From: Deinococcus sp. Arct2-2
Lineage (GTDB): Bacteria > Deinococcota > Deinococci > Deinococcales > Deinococcaceae
DNA: 42,017 nt
Direction: 5' to 3'
Assembly: GCF_004801315.1 (NCBI RefSeq)
Contig: NZ_SSNW01000051.1
Location: forward strand, 1 to 42,017
In this document: positions 25,824-34,547 of the stretch, in pieces
Numbering within the stretch: position 1 is the first letter of the stretch
Layout: each line of letters starts with the position of its first letter
Notes under the pieces: generated by a model
Database searches by the model: none
The model's input: only the letters and a program-made list of their open reading frames with translations
What the model was told of the DNA's origin: nothing
Made by a program: the position numbers and the translations under genes

Positions 25824-28800
25824 ATGATCACGGAGTCGGTAGCAGGGACGTGGCAGGTCACGCTGCTGGGTGGGGCGGCCCTGAGCGCGCCGGGAGTGGG
25901 CTACACGCTGCTGGAGCGCAAGATGGCCGCCTGCTTCGCCTACCTGGTGCTGGAGGGGCCGACCTTCCGTGCCCGGATGGCCGATCTGCTGTGGCCGGAC
26001 TCACCCGAGGCGACCGCGCGCAACAACCTCTCGCAACTGCTGCGCAAGGTCAGGCTGACCACGGGCCGGGACCTGATCACGCCGGGCAATCCCCTCGCCA
26101 TCGCCGGGGACCTGGATGTGGACGTCGCGCGGCTGCGGGACCTGTTCGCTCGGGGGCAGTACGCAGAGCTCGTGGGCCTGAACCCGGCGCTGCTGCCGGG
26201 TCTCACCTACGACGACTGCCCAGACCTGGACGACTGGGTTCGCTCGGAGCGTGAGATGCTGGAGGGCTGGTGGGTTCAGGCCCTCAGCCACGAGTCGGCC
26301 CGGCTGGAACGGGAGGGTGATCTCGGCGCAGCCCTGGAACTCGCGGGGCGCTTGCTGGCCGCCGATCCTGTTTCAGAAGACGCCTACCGCCGCATGATGC
26401 GGCTGCAGTACGCGCGGGGTGACCGGGCCGCTGCCCTGCGGGCATACAGCCGCTGCGTGGAGACGCTGCGGCGCGAGTTCGGTACTGGGCCCCTGGCGGA
26501 GACGCAGGAACTGGCGCGCGAGATTGACCAGGGCACGCTCAGCGTTCCTGTGGGAACGGGCCCGGCCCGGCACGCCCTGCCGCTCGCCGTGCTCCGCCCA
26601 CCCAGGTTGGTGGGCCGTGAGCGCGAGTGGGCCATGATGGAGGACGCCTGCGCGCGGGGTCTGTGGGTCTTTATCGGCGGGGAGGCGGGGAGCGGCAAGA
26701 CCCGGCTGGCGCTGGATTTTGCGGCCAGCAAGGGCGAGTCCCGCGTGAACTCCGCCCGGCCGGGCGACCAGACGCAGCCGTGGGCGACCTCCATCCGTCA
26801 TCTGCGGGAAGGGTTACGGCAACGGCCTGACCTGCTCCCGACCCTGGAACCGTGGGTTCGTCTGGAACTCTCACGCCTGCTGCCCGAACTCGCGCTGAAC
26901 GGGCAAGATCCTCCGCCTATCGTGAACGAGGAGGAGATGTTGCGGCTGCGTCACGCGGTGTTCATTCTCCAACTCGCTCTCCATGAGGGGGCACAGACCA
27001 GCGTGGCCGACGACTGGCAGTATTTCGATCAGCAGACCAATACCAACGGCCAGTACCTCTACGGCCCAGCGAGCCGGGCCCGCAGCTCACGCAGCCTGCC
27101 GCCCCTCATCGTGACCTACCGCCCCAGCGAATTGCCGCAGGAAAGTTGGGCCCTCCTACGGCAATTCGTGGCGCAGGGACTGGCTGTGAGCATCACCTTA
27201 GGCCCCCTGGACGAGGACAGTCTGGGAGCGCTGATGGACGATCTGGACGTGCCGAACGATCCTTCCACCCGGAACCGGCTGATCCGGCACACCGGCGGCA
27301 ATCCGGTGTTTCTCCTCGAAACGGTCAAGCACCTGATCGAGACCGGTCAGTTTGGAAAGAGCCTGCCCGAGCGGCTGCCGCTGCCCGTCAAGGTCGCGCA
27401 GGTCATTGAGCAGCGCCTGAACGGGTTGTCTACCCCGGCCCTTCAGGCGGCGCGGGCCGCGGCCATCTTGCAGCGAGACTTTACGGTAGACCTCGTGGCC
27501 GACATGTTAGGCGCGCCCCTTCTCGAGCTGTTGGAGGCCTGGGGCGAACTGGAATCGGCCCAGGTCGTGCGCGGTGACGGCTTCTGGCATGACCTGATCT
27601 ATGAGGCGGTGGCCGCACAGATCCCGAACTCGGTACACACCCTTCTTCACCGCAACGCCGCGCGGGCCCTGGAGCGCTCCGGGGCCAACCCACTGCGCAC
27701 TGCCCAGCACTGGCTGAGCGGTGAGAACGCGCAGGCGGCCCTGCCCCACCTGCGCGCAGCCGAACGCGCAGCCCGCGACAACTTCCGTCTGGACGACGCC
27801 CGAGTCCTGCAGGAGCGCATTGCCGAGATAGGGGGAGAAACTGGGGGGCTGGACGCCCCTGAACCTCGCCCGCACAGCCTGCCCCTGCCCAGCACCTCCT
27901 TCCACGGGCGGGAAGCTGCTCGCCTGGAGGTGCAGGCGTTGCTGGCGGGTGGGATCCGGCTGCTGACCCTGACCGGGCCGGGCGGCGTGGGCAAGACGCG
28001 GCTGGCCCTGGAGGTCGCCCGCGCCACCGAGAGCCGCTACGAGGGCGGGATGACCTTCGTGTCGCTGGCCGACCTGACCGATCCACGTGGACTGGCCGCC
28101 GCCCTCATGAACGGATTTGGGCTTCCGGTGGGAACCCCGGAAGATCCACTGGTCGCGCTGGGCCGGGAGCTGGGGCACAGGCGGCATCTGCTCGTGCTTG
28201 ACAACCTGGAGCAGGTCGTGGAGGGGGCCGCCTTCCTCGCGCAGATGCTCAGGGCCGCGCCAGGGCTTCAGCTGCTCGTGACCAGCCGGATCCCACTGTC
28301 TCTTTCCGGCGAGCAGGTGTACGCCGTGGAACCGCTGCCGCTCCCCGGCTCCTTTCAGGGAGACCCGCAAGAGGCGCTGTCGCGGTCTGCGGGGCTCGCG
28401 CTGTTCGTCGACCGGGCACAGGCGGTCAGCCCCGGATTCGGGCTGACCGACCAGAACCTGCCCGTGATCGGGGCCATTTTGCGCCAACTCGATGGGCTTC
28501 CGCTGGCCATCGAACTCGCGGCGGCCCGGCTGCGGGCCATGCCGCCCGCCGCGCTGCAAAATCGCCTGGAGCGGGCGCTTCCCATGCTGGTTCACGGCGC
28601 GCGCGACCTGCCCGACCGGCACCGAACCCTGCGGGCCACCATCGCCTGGAGCGTGACCCTCCTTCCAGAGGCCGAACGAACCCTACTGGGGCGGCTCTCG
28701 GTGTTCAGGGGCGGCTGGACACTGGACGCCGCCGAACGGGTGGCCGACGCCACGGGCACGCTCGACGTACTCGAACGGCTCGGCACCTTGATCGAGCACA

Positions 28801-29942
28801 GCCTCGTGCGCTGGACCGAGGAATCTGGCCTAGAACCGAGGTACACGATGCTCGCCACGGTGCGCGAGTACGCCTGGGAGGAACTGGAGGCGTCCGGAGA
28901 GCTGGCCGAGGTGCGCCGTCTTCACGCAGCGTTCATGCTGAACTTTATGCGCCGCGCCGCAGAGGGGGTCAGCGGTTCCGGGCATAAACGCTGGGTGCAG
29001 GATCTGGAGGGCGAGATGAGCAACGTTTTCGCCGCCCTAGATACCCTGACGGGCACCGGACAGCTGGAGGACGCGGCAGAGCTCGCCGAGCTGATCTGCC
29101 TGATGGCTCCTCTCAACCCCTGGTTCATCGAAGGTGTGAACGCTCTGACGCCGCTGGTGGAGCATCCGGCGCTGGGCAGCCTCTCGAACCGGGGCCAGGC
29201 CCGTATTGCCCTGGCGCGTGGCGTACGCGCCTTCTGGCACAAGGATCTGAGCGCCACCGAGACCTTCATGACCGAGGGAACCCGGCGGTATGCAGATGAG
29301 GGGGTGGTGGTCGGGCAGGTTCTGGCCCTCGGCTACCGCACCTTTGCCGTGATGCAGCGGGGAGATTTCGAGGAGGCCGACCGGCTCTCGCGGGAGTCCA
29401 TCGCGCTTGCCGAAGAGTATGGCGATCCGTTCATCACGTCTATGGCCCTGCACGCCCGCATGATCGTGCCGCAGGTTCGTCAAGACATTCCAGAGATCAC
29501 GCGCCTCTCCTGGCGGATGCACGAGGTCGCCCTTCAGACCGACAGCACGTTCTCGCTGATGTCGGCCCGTGTTCTTCTTGCCGAGGCAGAACGCCTCGCC
29601 GGACGGTTTGGTGAGGCGGCGGCGCACCTGACTCAGGCGGGCCTCCACGCCGCCGCCCTCGACTCGGGCACCGGGTGTCTGACCGTACTCACAGGCTGGG
29701 CACAGCTGGCGCTCGCCCGCGGCGACGGGCCGGTGCTGGGCTGGCTCACAGGCGTGCTGGAGGGTCATCTCCAATTCATCCGCTGGGACAGTGAGAGTGC
29801 GGCGACGCTGGCGCAAGTGGAACGCTCCGCGCGGGTGCTGCTGAACCCAGACCTGTTCAGCGAGCGGCGCCGGCGCGGACGGCAGGTCGGACTCCGGGAG
29901 GCACTGACCCTGCTCGCGCGCGGACAGGGCCAACCCGGATGA
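25824..29942 (+). CDS. SARP-like transcriptional activator with two STAND ATPase domains
   Basis: At 1372 residues this is the largest protein here. Residues 10-90 form the winged-helix DNA-binding part (LLERKMAACFAYLVLEG, ADLLWPDSPEATARNNLSQLLRKVR). Residues 95-235 are a BTAD domain (DVDVARLRDLFA, SEDAYRRMMRLQYARGDRAAALRAYSRC). ATPase 1 has Walker A GGEAGSGKTR (286-294). A second NB-ARC-like ATPase has GPGGVGKTR (718-726), VLDNLEQV and [15 protein letters not shown]-like helices fill the C-terminus; there is no C-terminal HTH. SARPs activate transcription by binding 11-bp-spaced direct repeats beside the -35, which is the pattern of promoters P1-P11. Tandem ATPases in one SARP are unusual to my knowledge. 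Confidence 0.9.
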   Translation: MITESVAGTWQVTLLGGAALSAPGVGYTLLERKMAACFAYLVLEGPTFRARMADLLWPDSPEATARNNLSQLLRKVRLTTGRDLITPGNPLAIAGDLDVDVARLRDLFARGQYAELVGLNPALLPGLTYDDCPDLDDWVRSEREMLEGWWVQALSHESARLEREGDLGAALELAGRLLAADPVSEDAYRRMMRLQYARGDRAAALRAYSRCVETLRREFGTGPLAETQELAREIDQGTLSVPVGTGPARHALPLAVLRPPRLVGREREWAMMEDACARGLWVFIGGEAGSGKTRLALDFAASKGESRVNSARPGDQTQPWATSIRHLREGLRQRPDLLPTLEPWVRLELSRLLPELALNGQDPPPIVNEEEMLRLRHAVFILQLALHEGAQTSVADDWQYFDQQTNTNGQYLYGPASRARSSRSLPPLIVTYRPSELPQESWALLRQFVAQGLAVSITLGPLDEDSLGALMDDLDVPNDPSTRNRLIRHTGGNPVFLLETVKHLIETGQFGKSLPERLPLPVKVAQVIEQRLNGLSTPALQAARAAAILQRDFTVDLVADMLGAPLLELLEAWGELESAQVVRGDGFWHDLIYEAVAAQIPNSVHTLLHRNAARALERSGANPLRTAQHWLSGENAQAALPHLRAAERAARDNFRLDDARVLQERIAEIGGETGGLDAPEPRPHSLPLPSTSFHGREAARLEVQALLAGGIRLLTLTGPGGVGKTRLALEVARATESRYEGGMTFVSLADLTDPRGLAAALMNGFGLPVGTPEDPLVALGRELGHRRHLLVLDNLEQVVEGAAFLAQMLRAAPGLQLLVTSRIPLSLSGEQVYAVEPLPLPGSFQGDPQEALSRSAGLALFVDRAQAVSPGFGLTDQNLPVIGAILRQLDGLPLAIELAAARLRAMPPAALQNRLERALPMLVHGARDLPDRHRTLRATIAWSVTLLPEAERTLLGRLSVFRGGWTLDAAERVADATGTLDVLERLGTLIEHSLVRWTEESGLEPRYTMLATVREYAWEELEASGELAEVRRLHAAFMLNFMRRAAEGVSGSGHKRWVQDLEGEMSNVFAALDTLTGTGQLEDAAELAELICLMAPLNPWFIEGVNALTPLVEHPALGSLSNRGQARIALARGVRAFWHKDLSATETFMTEGTRRYADEGVVVGQVLALGYRTFAVMQRGDFEEADRLSRESIALAEEYGDPFITSMALHARMIVPQVRQDIPEITRLSWRMHEVALQTDSTFSLMSARVLLAEAERLAGRFGEAAAHLTQAGLHAAALDSGTGCLTVLTGWAQLALARGDGPVLGWLTGVLEGHLQFIRWDSESAATLAQVERSARVLLNPDLFSERRRRGRQVGLREALTLLARGQGQPG

Positions 29943-29980
29943 CGCTGTGGGAGCCTCAACGCCCCCAGCCGGTCTGAACG

Positions 29981-30850
29981 TCACTTCTGGGCAGTCTTTG
30001 CCACCACCGTGAAGGGGCGGATCATGCCCAGGGCGGCGTGCGGCGCTCCCTGATGGCTGGGGCTGGGAATGCCGCACAGCAGGAGGTAGTCTCCGGGCGT
30101 GAGATTCAGGTGCGCGTATGAGGTTCGGCCCTGGGCAACGGCCTGCGCTCCGCCCATGGGGATCAGCGGCATGGGTCCCTCGGGCTGTTTCAGGTAGGCC
30201 GCCACGTCCTCCACCGTTTTGCCGGGGGCGATTCTGAACACCAGCATCTCGTGACCCTCTGGCCCGCCGTTCATCACCTCCCACACCTGCGGCCCCTCGG
30301 TGATCGCTCTCCCCTTAGGCAGTTCGAAGCCGTAGTCCACCAGCTTGACCTGCAGGCCGGCCTGGGGCGGCTGGGTCTGGGCACCTGCGCCCTTCGTGAC
30401 CTGAAAGCTCTGCACCATGCCCAGTGCGAGGTGGGGCACCCCCTTGGCGTCGGGAATGAAGCACAGCTCCAGGTAGGTGCCGGGCTCAGTCAGGTTCAGC
30501 GTGACTTGCTGCGCCTGTCCCGGCAGCAGCATCCCCACGCCGCCCACCAGATCGACGCTGGCCAGGGCCGCTCCCTCGTTCTCCTTCAACTTCGTCAGAA
30601 AGTCTGCCTGCGTCATGTGGCCGGGCAAGCGGACAATCTGCAGGTGGTGCGGTTCCTGGCCGGTATTCTTCAGCTCGAAGGTCGTCCAGCCCATTTTCAC
30701 GCTTGCGGGCGTCACGAACTTGTAGTCTTGCCCCCGAACCTGTACGGCGGCCGGCGCGTGGGTATGCCCCGTGTGGGCCAGCGCAGGCCCGGCGAGCGTG
30801 GCGATCAGGGCGAGGGTCAGCAGTGGGCGCAGAGCGGTGGTCTTCGTCAT
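29981..30850 (-). CDS. Exported protein with two cupredoxin domains
   Basis: The 289-residue protein has a signal peptide (LLTLALIATLAGPALA), a short His-rich start (HTGHTHA) and two related beta-barrel domains. Each carries a plausible type-1 copper set: His68/69, Cys130, His140 and Met145 in domain 1; His200, Cys259, His271 and Met276 in domain 2. The shared tail signature is C-x9/11-H-x4-M, within PHLALGM and PHAALGM. It probably binds copper and may deliver electrons or copper to the neighbouring multicopper oxidase. ATG 30850 has AGGAGG and a leader of about 43 nt from promoter P6. Two blue-copper-like domains in tandem with no other module are notable. Confidence 0.85.
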   Translation of the reverse strand: MTKTTALRPLLTLALIATLAGPALAHTGHTHAPAAVQVRGQDYKFVTPASVKMGWTTFELKNTGQEPHHLQIVRLPGHMTQADFLTKLKENEGAALASVDLVGGVGMLLPGQAQQVTLNLTEPGTYLELCFIPDAKGVPHLALGMVQSFQVTKGAGAQTQPPQAGLQVKLVDYGFELPKGRAITEGPQVWEVMNGGPEGHEMLVFRIAPGKTVEDVAAYLKQPEGPMPLIPMGGAQAVAQGRTSYAHLNLTPGDYLLLCGIPSPSHQGAPHAALGMIRPFTVVAKTAQK

Positions 30851-30899
30851 GGTTGTTCCTCCTGGGCCGGGGCCAGGAATGCGGCTCCGGCGTGAATGA

Positions 30900-30933
30900 A
30901 CCGTAAAAGAGGTGGTCTGATTCCGGCGTGATT
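30900..30933 (-). promoter_or_regulatory. Repeat-type promoter P6 (for the two-cupredoxin protein)
   Basis: Minus strand: AATCA-cgccgg-AATCA, 12 bp, then TACGGT. All positions fit the consensus. Confidence 0.82.
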
Positions 30934-31132
30934 GAGGGCGCGCGCTCCGGCTTGCCCTTGGGGAGAGGCCGCCGAACCTTCAGGCGCTCCGCCCAGGTGT
31001 GGCCCCGAGGTGTCGGCTCCCACCGCCTCCGGCCCGGTTTTTGGTGAAGGAACGGCTGGCGGTGGCCCAGACGCAGCGCCCACACTCCGAAGTGCAGTCG
31101 TTCAGCGGGCGTGGATGAACGCGGGGACGGTC

Positions 31133-31166
31133 AATCATCGGCCAATCAGAGACGGTGTTTTACGGT
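31133..31166 (+). promoter_or_regulatory. Repeat-type promoter P7 (for the 65-residue protein)
   Basis: Plus strand: AATCA-tcggcc-AATCA, 12 bp, then TACGGT (identical TTTTACGGT context to P6). The predicted +1 near 31173 lies about 142 nt before the next start codon, giving the longest leader of the set. Confidence 0.8.
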
Positions 31167-31186
31167 GCACTTCACCGGGCAATCCC

Positions 31187-31223
31187 GTCAGAAAGGGGCC
31201 GCGCCCAGAGGCCGCTTTCTGAC
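31187..31223 (+). promoter_or_regulatory. Strong hairpin in the leader of the P7 transcript
   Basis: GTCAGAAAG (31187-31195) pairs perfectly with CTTTCTGAC (31215-31223), and inside it GGCC pairs with GGCC. The result is a long stem starting about 14 nt after the predicted +1. No U tract follows, so it is more likely a stability or control element (or the body of a small RNA) than a simple terminator. Confidence 0.6.
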
Positions 31224-31314
31224 CCGACGCCGGTTTCGCCGCCGACTGCCCGGCCAGGCAACGGGGCTCACGAGGTTCCCACCGCTTCTCCCCGACTGCT
31301 CCTGAGGTTTAAGC

Positions 31315-31512
31315 ATGAACGACTTCCCTCACCCGCCTCTCCCTGAACACACCGTCTACTTGCTGCGCATCTGGCACGAACTGGACGGCTCGAAAGTAGT
31401 GTGGCGCGCCTCGGTGCTGCTGCCCTACGGCACGCAGCGCCGCTACTTCGCGACCCCCGACGCTCTGCTGGAGTTCCTGAATGCCCAGGTGCGTGATCCG
31501 GAGCCGGAGTAG
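31315..31512 (+). CDS. Small protein of unknown function
   Basis: This 65-residue ORF begins MNDFPHPPLPEHTVYLLRIW and contains VVWRASVLLPYGTQRRYFATPDALLEFLNAQ. It reads like a compact cytoplasmic alpha/beta protein; many actinobacterial and Deinococcus genomes carry such single-domain ORFs near regulators. ATG 31315 has TGAGGT at about 7 nt. It is the only gene in range of promoter P7. I could not assign a family. Confidence 0.65.
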   Translation: MNDFPHPPLPEHTVYLLRIWHELDGSKVVWRASVLLPYGTQRRYFATPDALLEFLNAQVRDPEPE

Positions 31513-31874
31513 GGTGCACCGGCCGCCATACTTCCCTCCTGCCCGGCGGAGCGAGGCGCTTTCCACCAGAAGGAAGGATCAAAGTCGTCCATTCTGTTCA
31601 CGAATCATGCTGTTCTCTTGACGAGAAACGTTGCAAGCACCTGTTCTGTCCGTCTGGCGTGTCCAGCAGAACGGATGAACCGTGTCCGGCGACCCGGCCA
31701 GGACTCAAGGCGGGCCGTGGCGCACTCCCCACGCCGAGCGGCTGGCCGGGCCGCGAGAATTCAGCCCTGATGCAGTTCTCTGTTCTGGTGATGCCCTTCA
31801 TGCGCCCCGCTCGGCCAGAAAGAGGGATTCTTGTCGGCAACCGCGCTGGAGACGGCCCGAGGTTGACCGCTGCT
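31513..31874. other. Convergent intergenic stretch
   Basis: It lies between the 65-residue ORF and the convergent multicopper oxidase gene. I found no gene and no clear hairpin terminator. An isolated AATCA at 31603 lacks the second repeat and a -10. Confidence 0.4.
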
Positions 31875-33209
31875 CTATTCCACCTCAACGGTTCCGGACA
31901 TGAAGGGGTGGGGCAGGCAGTGGTACGTAAAGCTTCCCTTCTCAGGAAAAGTGACCGTGGCGTGCCCGTGGGCTGGCAACGCGGAGTGCATTTCCCGTCC
32001 ACCCACCGTCAGGACGACCTCGTGAGCCACGCTGTCGTGGTTCTCCCAGGTCACGCTTCCTCCCGCCTTGATCCGGACGGCCTCTGGGCTGAACTCGAAA
32101 TTTGAGACGCTGATGACGGCCTCAGCGCTGGCCGCGCTTCCGGCTCCGTTCATGTCCGGCAGGTGCTGGTGCCCTGCTGCATGGGCGTCCTGAAGTATGG
32201 GGGTGCCGTCTGCCCGTAGAGCCGGACTTCCCTCGACATCGAAGTGCATGCCGCCCGGATACTCCCCACGGGCGGTATTCGCGTTGCTGTTGTGGTCATG
32301 CCAGGGAAAGGTTCCGTCCCGCCCCTTGACCAGCGTGTCGTACCGCTCCCCCGGCAGGATCGGCAGGGTGTCGGCCACATACGGAACAGGCAGGTCGTGT
32401 CCGTCCTTGGCGACCACCAGAAAACTCGTTCCATGCAGGTGCAGGCTGTGTGGCTGCGCCCCCAGATTCAGGAGGCGCACCCGATGGGTCTCGCCCGCGG
32501 GGATCTTCAGGGGCGGGATGAGGGGGAATGCCTTGCCGTTGACCAGGAACTCGTCGTAGTCGGGGTGGTAGGGCAACTGGGCCGGGTCATGGCGGCTGTC
32601 CCACTCATCGAGAATCAGGGTGTGATCCCTCGACCACGCCAGTTGCTCGTCCGGGTCTTCTACGATCAGTGCCCCGTACATGCCCATATCCAGGTGAACG
32701 TTGGTCTGAAAGTGGCAGTGGTAGGCGTGCGTGCCTGCCTCAGTGGCGACGAACTCATAGGTGAAGGACTGGCCGGGCAAGACCTCATGGCTGAGGTGAG
32801 GCACCCCGTCCATTTCCTGAGAGAGCGAGGTGATGCCGTGCAGGTGCAGGGCGTGCGGCTGGTCATGGGTGTTGTGCAGCGTGATGCGGACGTGTTCGCC
32901 GAGCTTGACGTGAAGTTCGGGGCCGGGGACGGTGGCGGGCTGACCCGGGAAGCCGAAGGCCCACTGCTGCACACTCACCCCAGGGGCAATCTCAGTCTGG
33001 ACGCGGTGAACTTCCAGCGTGAACTCGCGCACGCCGCCTGTGGCCCGCGAGAGCGGAACAGTGCCCTCCGGACGGGCCAGAAACTGCTGCATGATCTCGG
33101 TACGGCTGAGGGTCGGCGGCAACTCGCCGTGTGCGAGCGCCGCGCTCAGGCTGAGGGCCACCAGCACACAGGCACCAGAAAGAGTGGGAGAAACACGCGC
33201 CTTGAACAT
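31875..33209 (-). CDS. Multicopper oxidase with C-terminal plastocyanin-like domain
   Basis: The 444-residue exported enzyme has a signal peptide (LSGACVLVALSLSAALA). Domain 1 carries His119, His122-x-His124 and HCHFQTNVHLDM (His164, Cys165, His166, His172, Met175), a type-1 site plus trinuclear-type His pairs. Domain 2 has HSLHLHG (254-260) and WHDHN (304, 306), with Asp in place of Cys, so no type-1 copper. A third domain after a linker (about residue 363 on) has His396, Cys431, His434 and Met437, a plastocyanin-type site. It would oxidise a substrate in the envelope, or oxidise metal. Transcription is predicted leaderless: the P8 -10 box lies six bases before ATG 33209. Confidence 0.92.
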   Translation of the reverse strand: MFKARVSPTLSGACVLVALSLSAALAHGELPPTLSRTEIMQQFLARPEGTVPLSRATGGVREFTLEVHRVQTEIAPGVSVQQWAFGFPGQPATVPGPELHVKLGEHVRITLHNTHDQPHALHLHGITSLSQEMDGVPHLSHEVLPGQSFTYEFVATEAGTHAYHCHFQTNVHLDMGMYGALIVEDPDEQLAWSRDHTLILDEWDSRHDPAQLPYHPDYDEFLVNGKAFPLIPPLKIPAGETHRVRLLNLGAQPHSLHLHGTSFLVVAKDGHDLPVPYVADTLPILPGERYDTLVKGRDGTFPWHDHNSNANTARGEYPGGMHFDVEGSPALRADGTPILQDAHAAGHQHLPDMNGAGSAASAEAVISVSNFEFSPEAVRIKAGGSVTWENHDSVAHEVVLTVGGREMHSALPAHGHATVTFPEKGSFTYHCLPHPFMSGTVEVE

Positions 33210-33215
33210 GCGGTC

Positions 33216-33249
33216 AGCGTAAGAGGCCCCGCATGATTCGCCCGTGATT
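33216..33249 (-). promoter_or_regulatory. Repeat-type promoter P8 (for the multicopper oxidase)
   Basis: Minus strand: AATCA-cgggcg-AATCA, 12 bp, then TACGCT, then six bases and ATG 33209. The truncated paralogue at 20531 has the same arrangement (P2), so promoter geometry was kept through the duplication. Confidence 0.82.
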
Positions 33250-33404
33250 GGTGCGGAACCGTTGGCTACACGCCGCTCCAGCTCCAGCAGCGCCCTGCCA
33301 AAGCCTGCTCTCCCGGACACTCGAAGCCGCCCCCCATGCCGCGCTCTGGGTCGTCTTGAGGCCGGACAGTGCGCTGATCCTGCCACATTCGGGGGTCTTC
33401 AGCC

Positions 33405-33438
33405 GATCACGCCGGAATCAGGTTGGGGGCAGTACGGT
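33405..33438 (+). promoter_or_regulatory. Repeat-type promoter P9 (for the 33472 gene)
   Basis: Plus strand: GATCA-cgccgg-AATCA, 12 bp, then TACGGT. The leader to ATG 33472 is about 27 nt and contains GGGAGG. Confidence 0.8.
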
Positions 33439-33471
33439 TCGCTCACAGTGCTGGCCCTGGGAGGTTTATCC

Positions 33472-34481
33472 ATGTTCAAGCGCCTGTCCACATTCACAGT
33501 ATTCACAGTCCACGCTCTCGCCTTCGCGCGGCTCGCCGGTTCTCCAGAGGCGTCCGCCGCCGCCCAAGCCGTGCCGCCCCTCGTGCTGTACAACGAACAG
33601 ACGGCCAGAGGTGCCCTGCAAGAAGCAAACACAGCCCTCAGGGACCCGGTGAACAGTCGGTCACGCGATCAACTGCTCAGCGCCATCCAGAAGTTCCTCA
33701 AAGCGGTCGATGACCTCGCCACGCTCGATTACACAGGCCTGCAAGACGAGATCAGGCGCAGCCGAGCGCTGCATTACGCTGCGCTCAAAACGCTGCTGGA
33801 AGTGATGACGGCGCGGTGCGAGCAGGGCAGTGTGCCGGACGAGCTGGCGGCGGGCGACATTTTACGCGTACTGGACGACTCGGCGAGGCAGGGCATCGGC
33901 CCCTCCACCCTCAACGCCCTGATCAACCGCGTGCTGGGCTGTCTCGCCCTCGACCTGAAGATCGATTCGAGAATCACGGACGTCAAGTCGGGGTTTATCA
34001 GACACGTGGAAGTTCGGGTGCGGCTCAACTCCAACCTCGCGGCGGGCATGTATTCGGGTGAGAGCGTCATGATACCCCTGCTGTACAGCGTTCCTTCGTT
34101 GCAGGGCAGCGTTCCTTCGTTGGGGGGCAAATGCTCTGTTTCCTGGCCCGGCGTCCTAAATGCGTTTACGGTGCAGCGTCTCAAACTTGAGCGCGACAGT
34201 GATTTCGTCCTGCGCGACGTTGTCCTCGATCAATACGATCCAGGCGAGGGGATGGAGGTCGTGACGCTGTCGTTTCCTCCGGGCGGGAAGGTCGCCCCAT
34301 TCCCTCGCCCAACTGGGGGGCCTTCTCGACGGCCCGGCGGGCCACCCAGGGCCTGACCCTCAAGGAGTGGCGATTTGGGGTTCCTGCGGGTGCCGTTGCC
34401 TCCAAGTCCATCGAGCAGACGGTCGCGGGCGTGCTGGTGGAGGCGACAGCTATCCTGCTGACCCGCGCCGCGAAACCCTGA
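33472..34481 (+). pseudogene. Exported protein (paralogue of 19191-20156) frameshifted at a G run
   Basis: The frame from ATG 33472 gives a signal peptide (FTVFTVHALAFARLAGSPEASA) and 290 residues similar to the 19191-20156 product: ARGALQEANTALR, LDYTGLQDEI, TARCEQGSVPDEL, CLALDLKIDSRI. At the G6 run 34315-34320 it enters a wrong frame and stops at 34356. In the neighbouring frame the expected tail continues (AFSTARRATQGLTLKEWRFGVPA, then EATAILLTRAAKP) and stops at 34481. One extra G would restore it. The lesion may be a real mutation, reversible slippage or a base-calling error. Promoter P9 and SD GGAGG are intact. Confidence 0.75.
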
Positions 34482-34547
34482 GGGCGGGGACGGTCTGAGA
34501 AGCGGGGAGTGACGGGTTCAGGACACTGCCCTGGGCAGGCACTCGCA

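Noticed and set aside
27507..30284. Two long minus-strand frames under the SARP-like gene
   Set aside because: Antisense shadows with biased composition and no start signals; the plus-strand frame is continuous with known domains.
31603..31607. Isolated AATCA in the 31513-31874 gap
   Set aside because: No second repeat 11 bp away and no -10 at 12 bp.
32244..33236. 330-codon plus-strand frame opposite the oxidase
   Set aside because: Antisense of the oxidase gene; copper-ligand motifs show the minus strand is coding.
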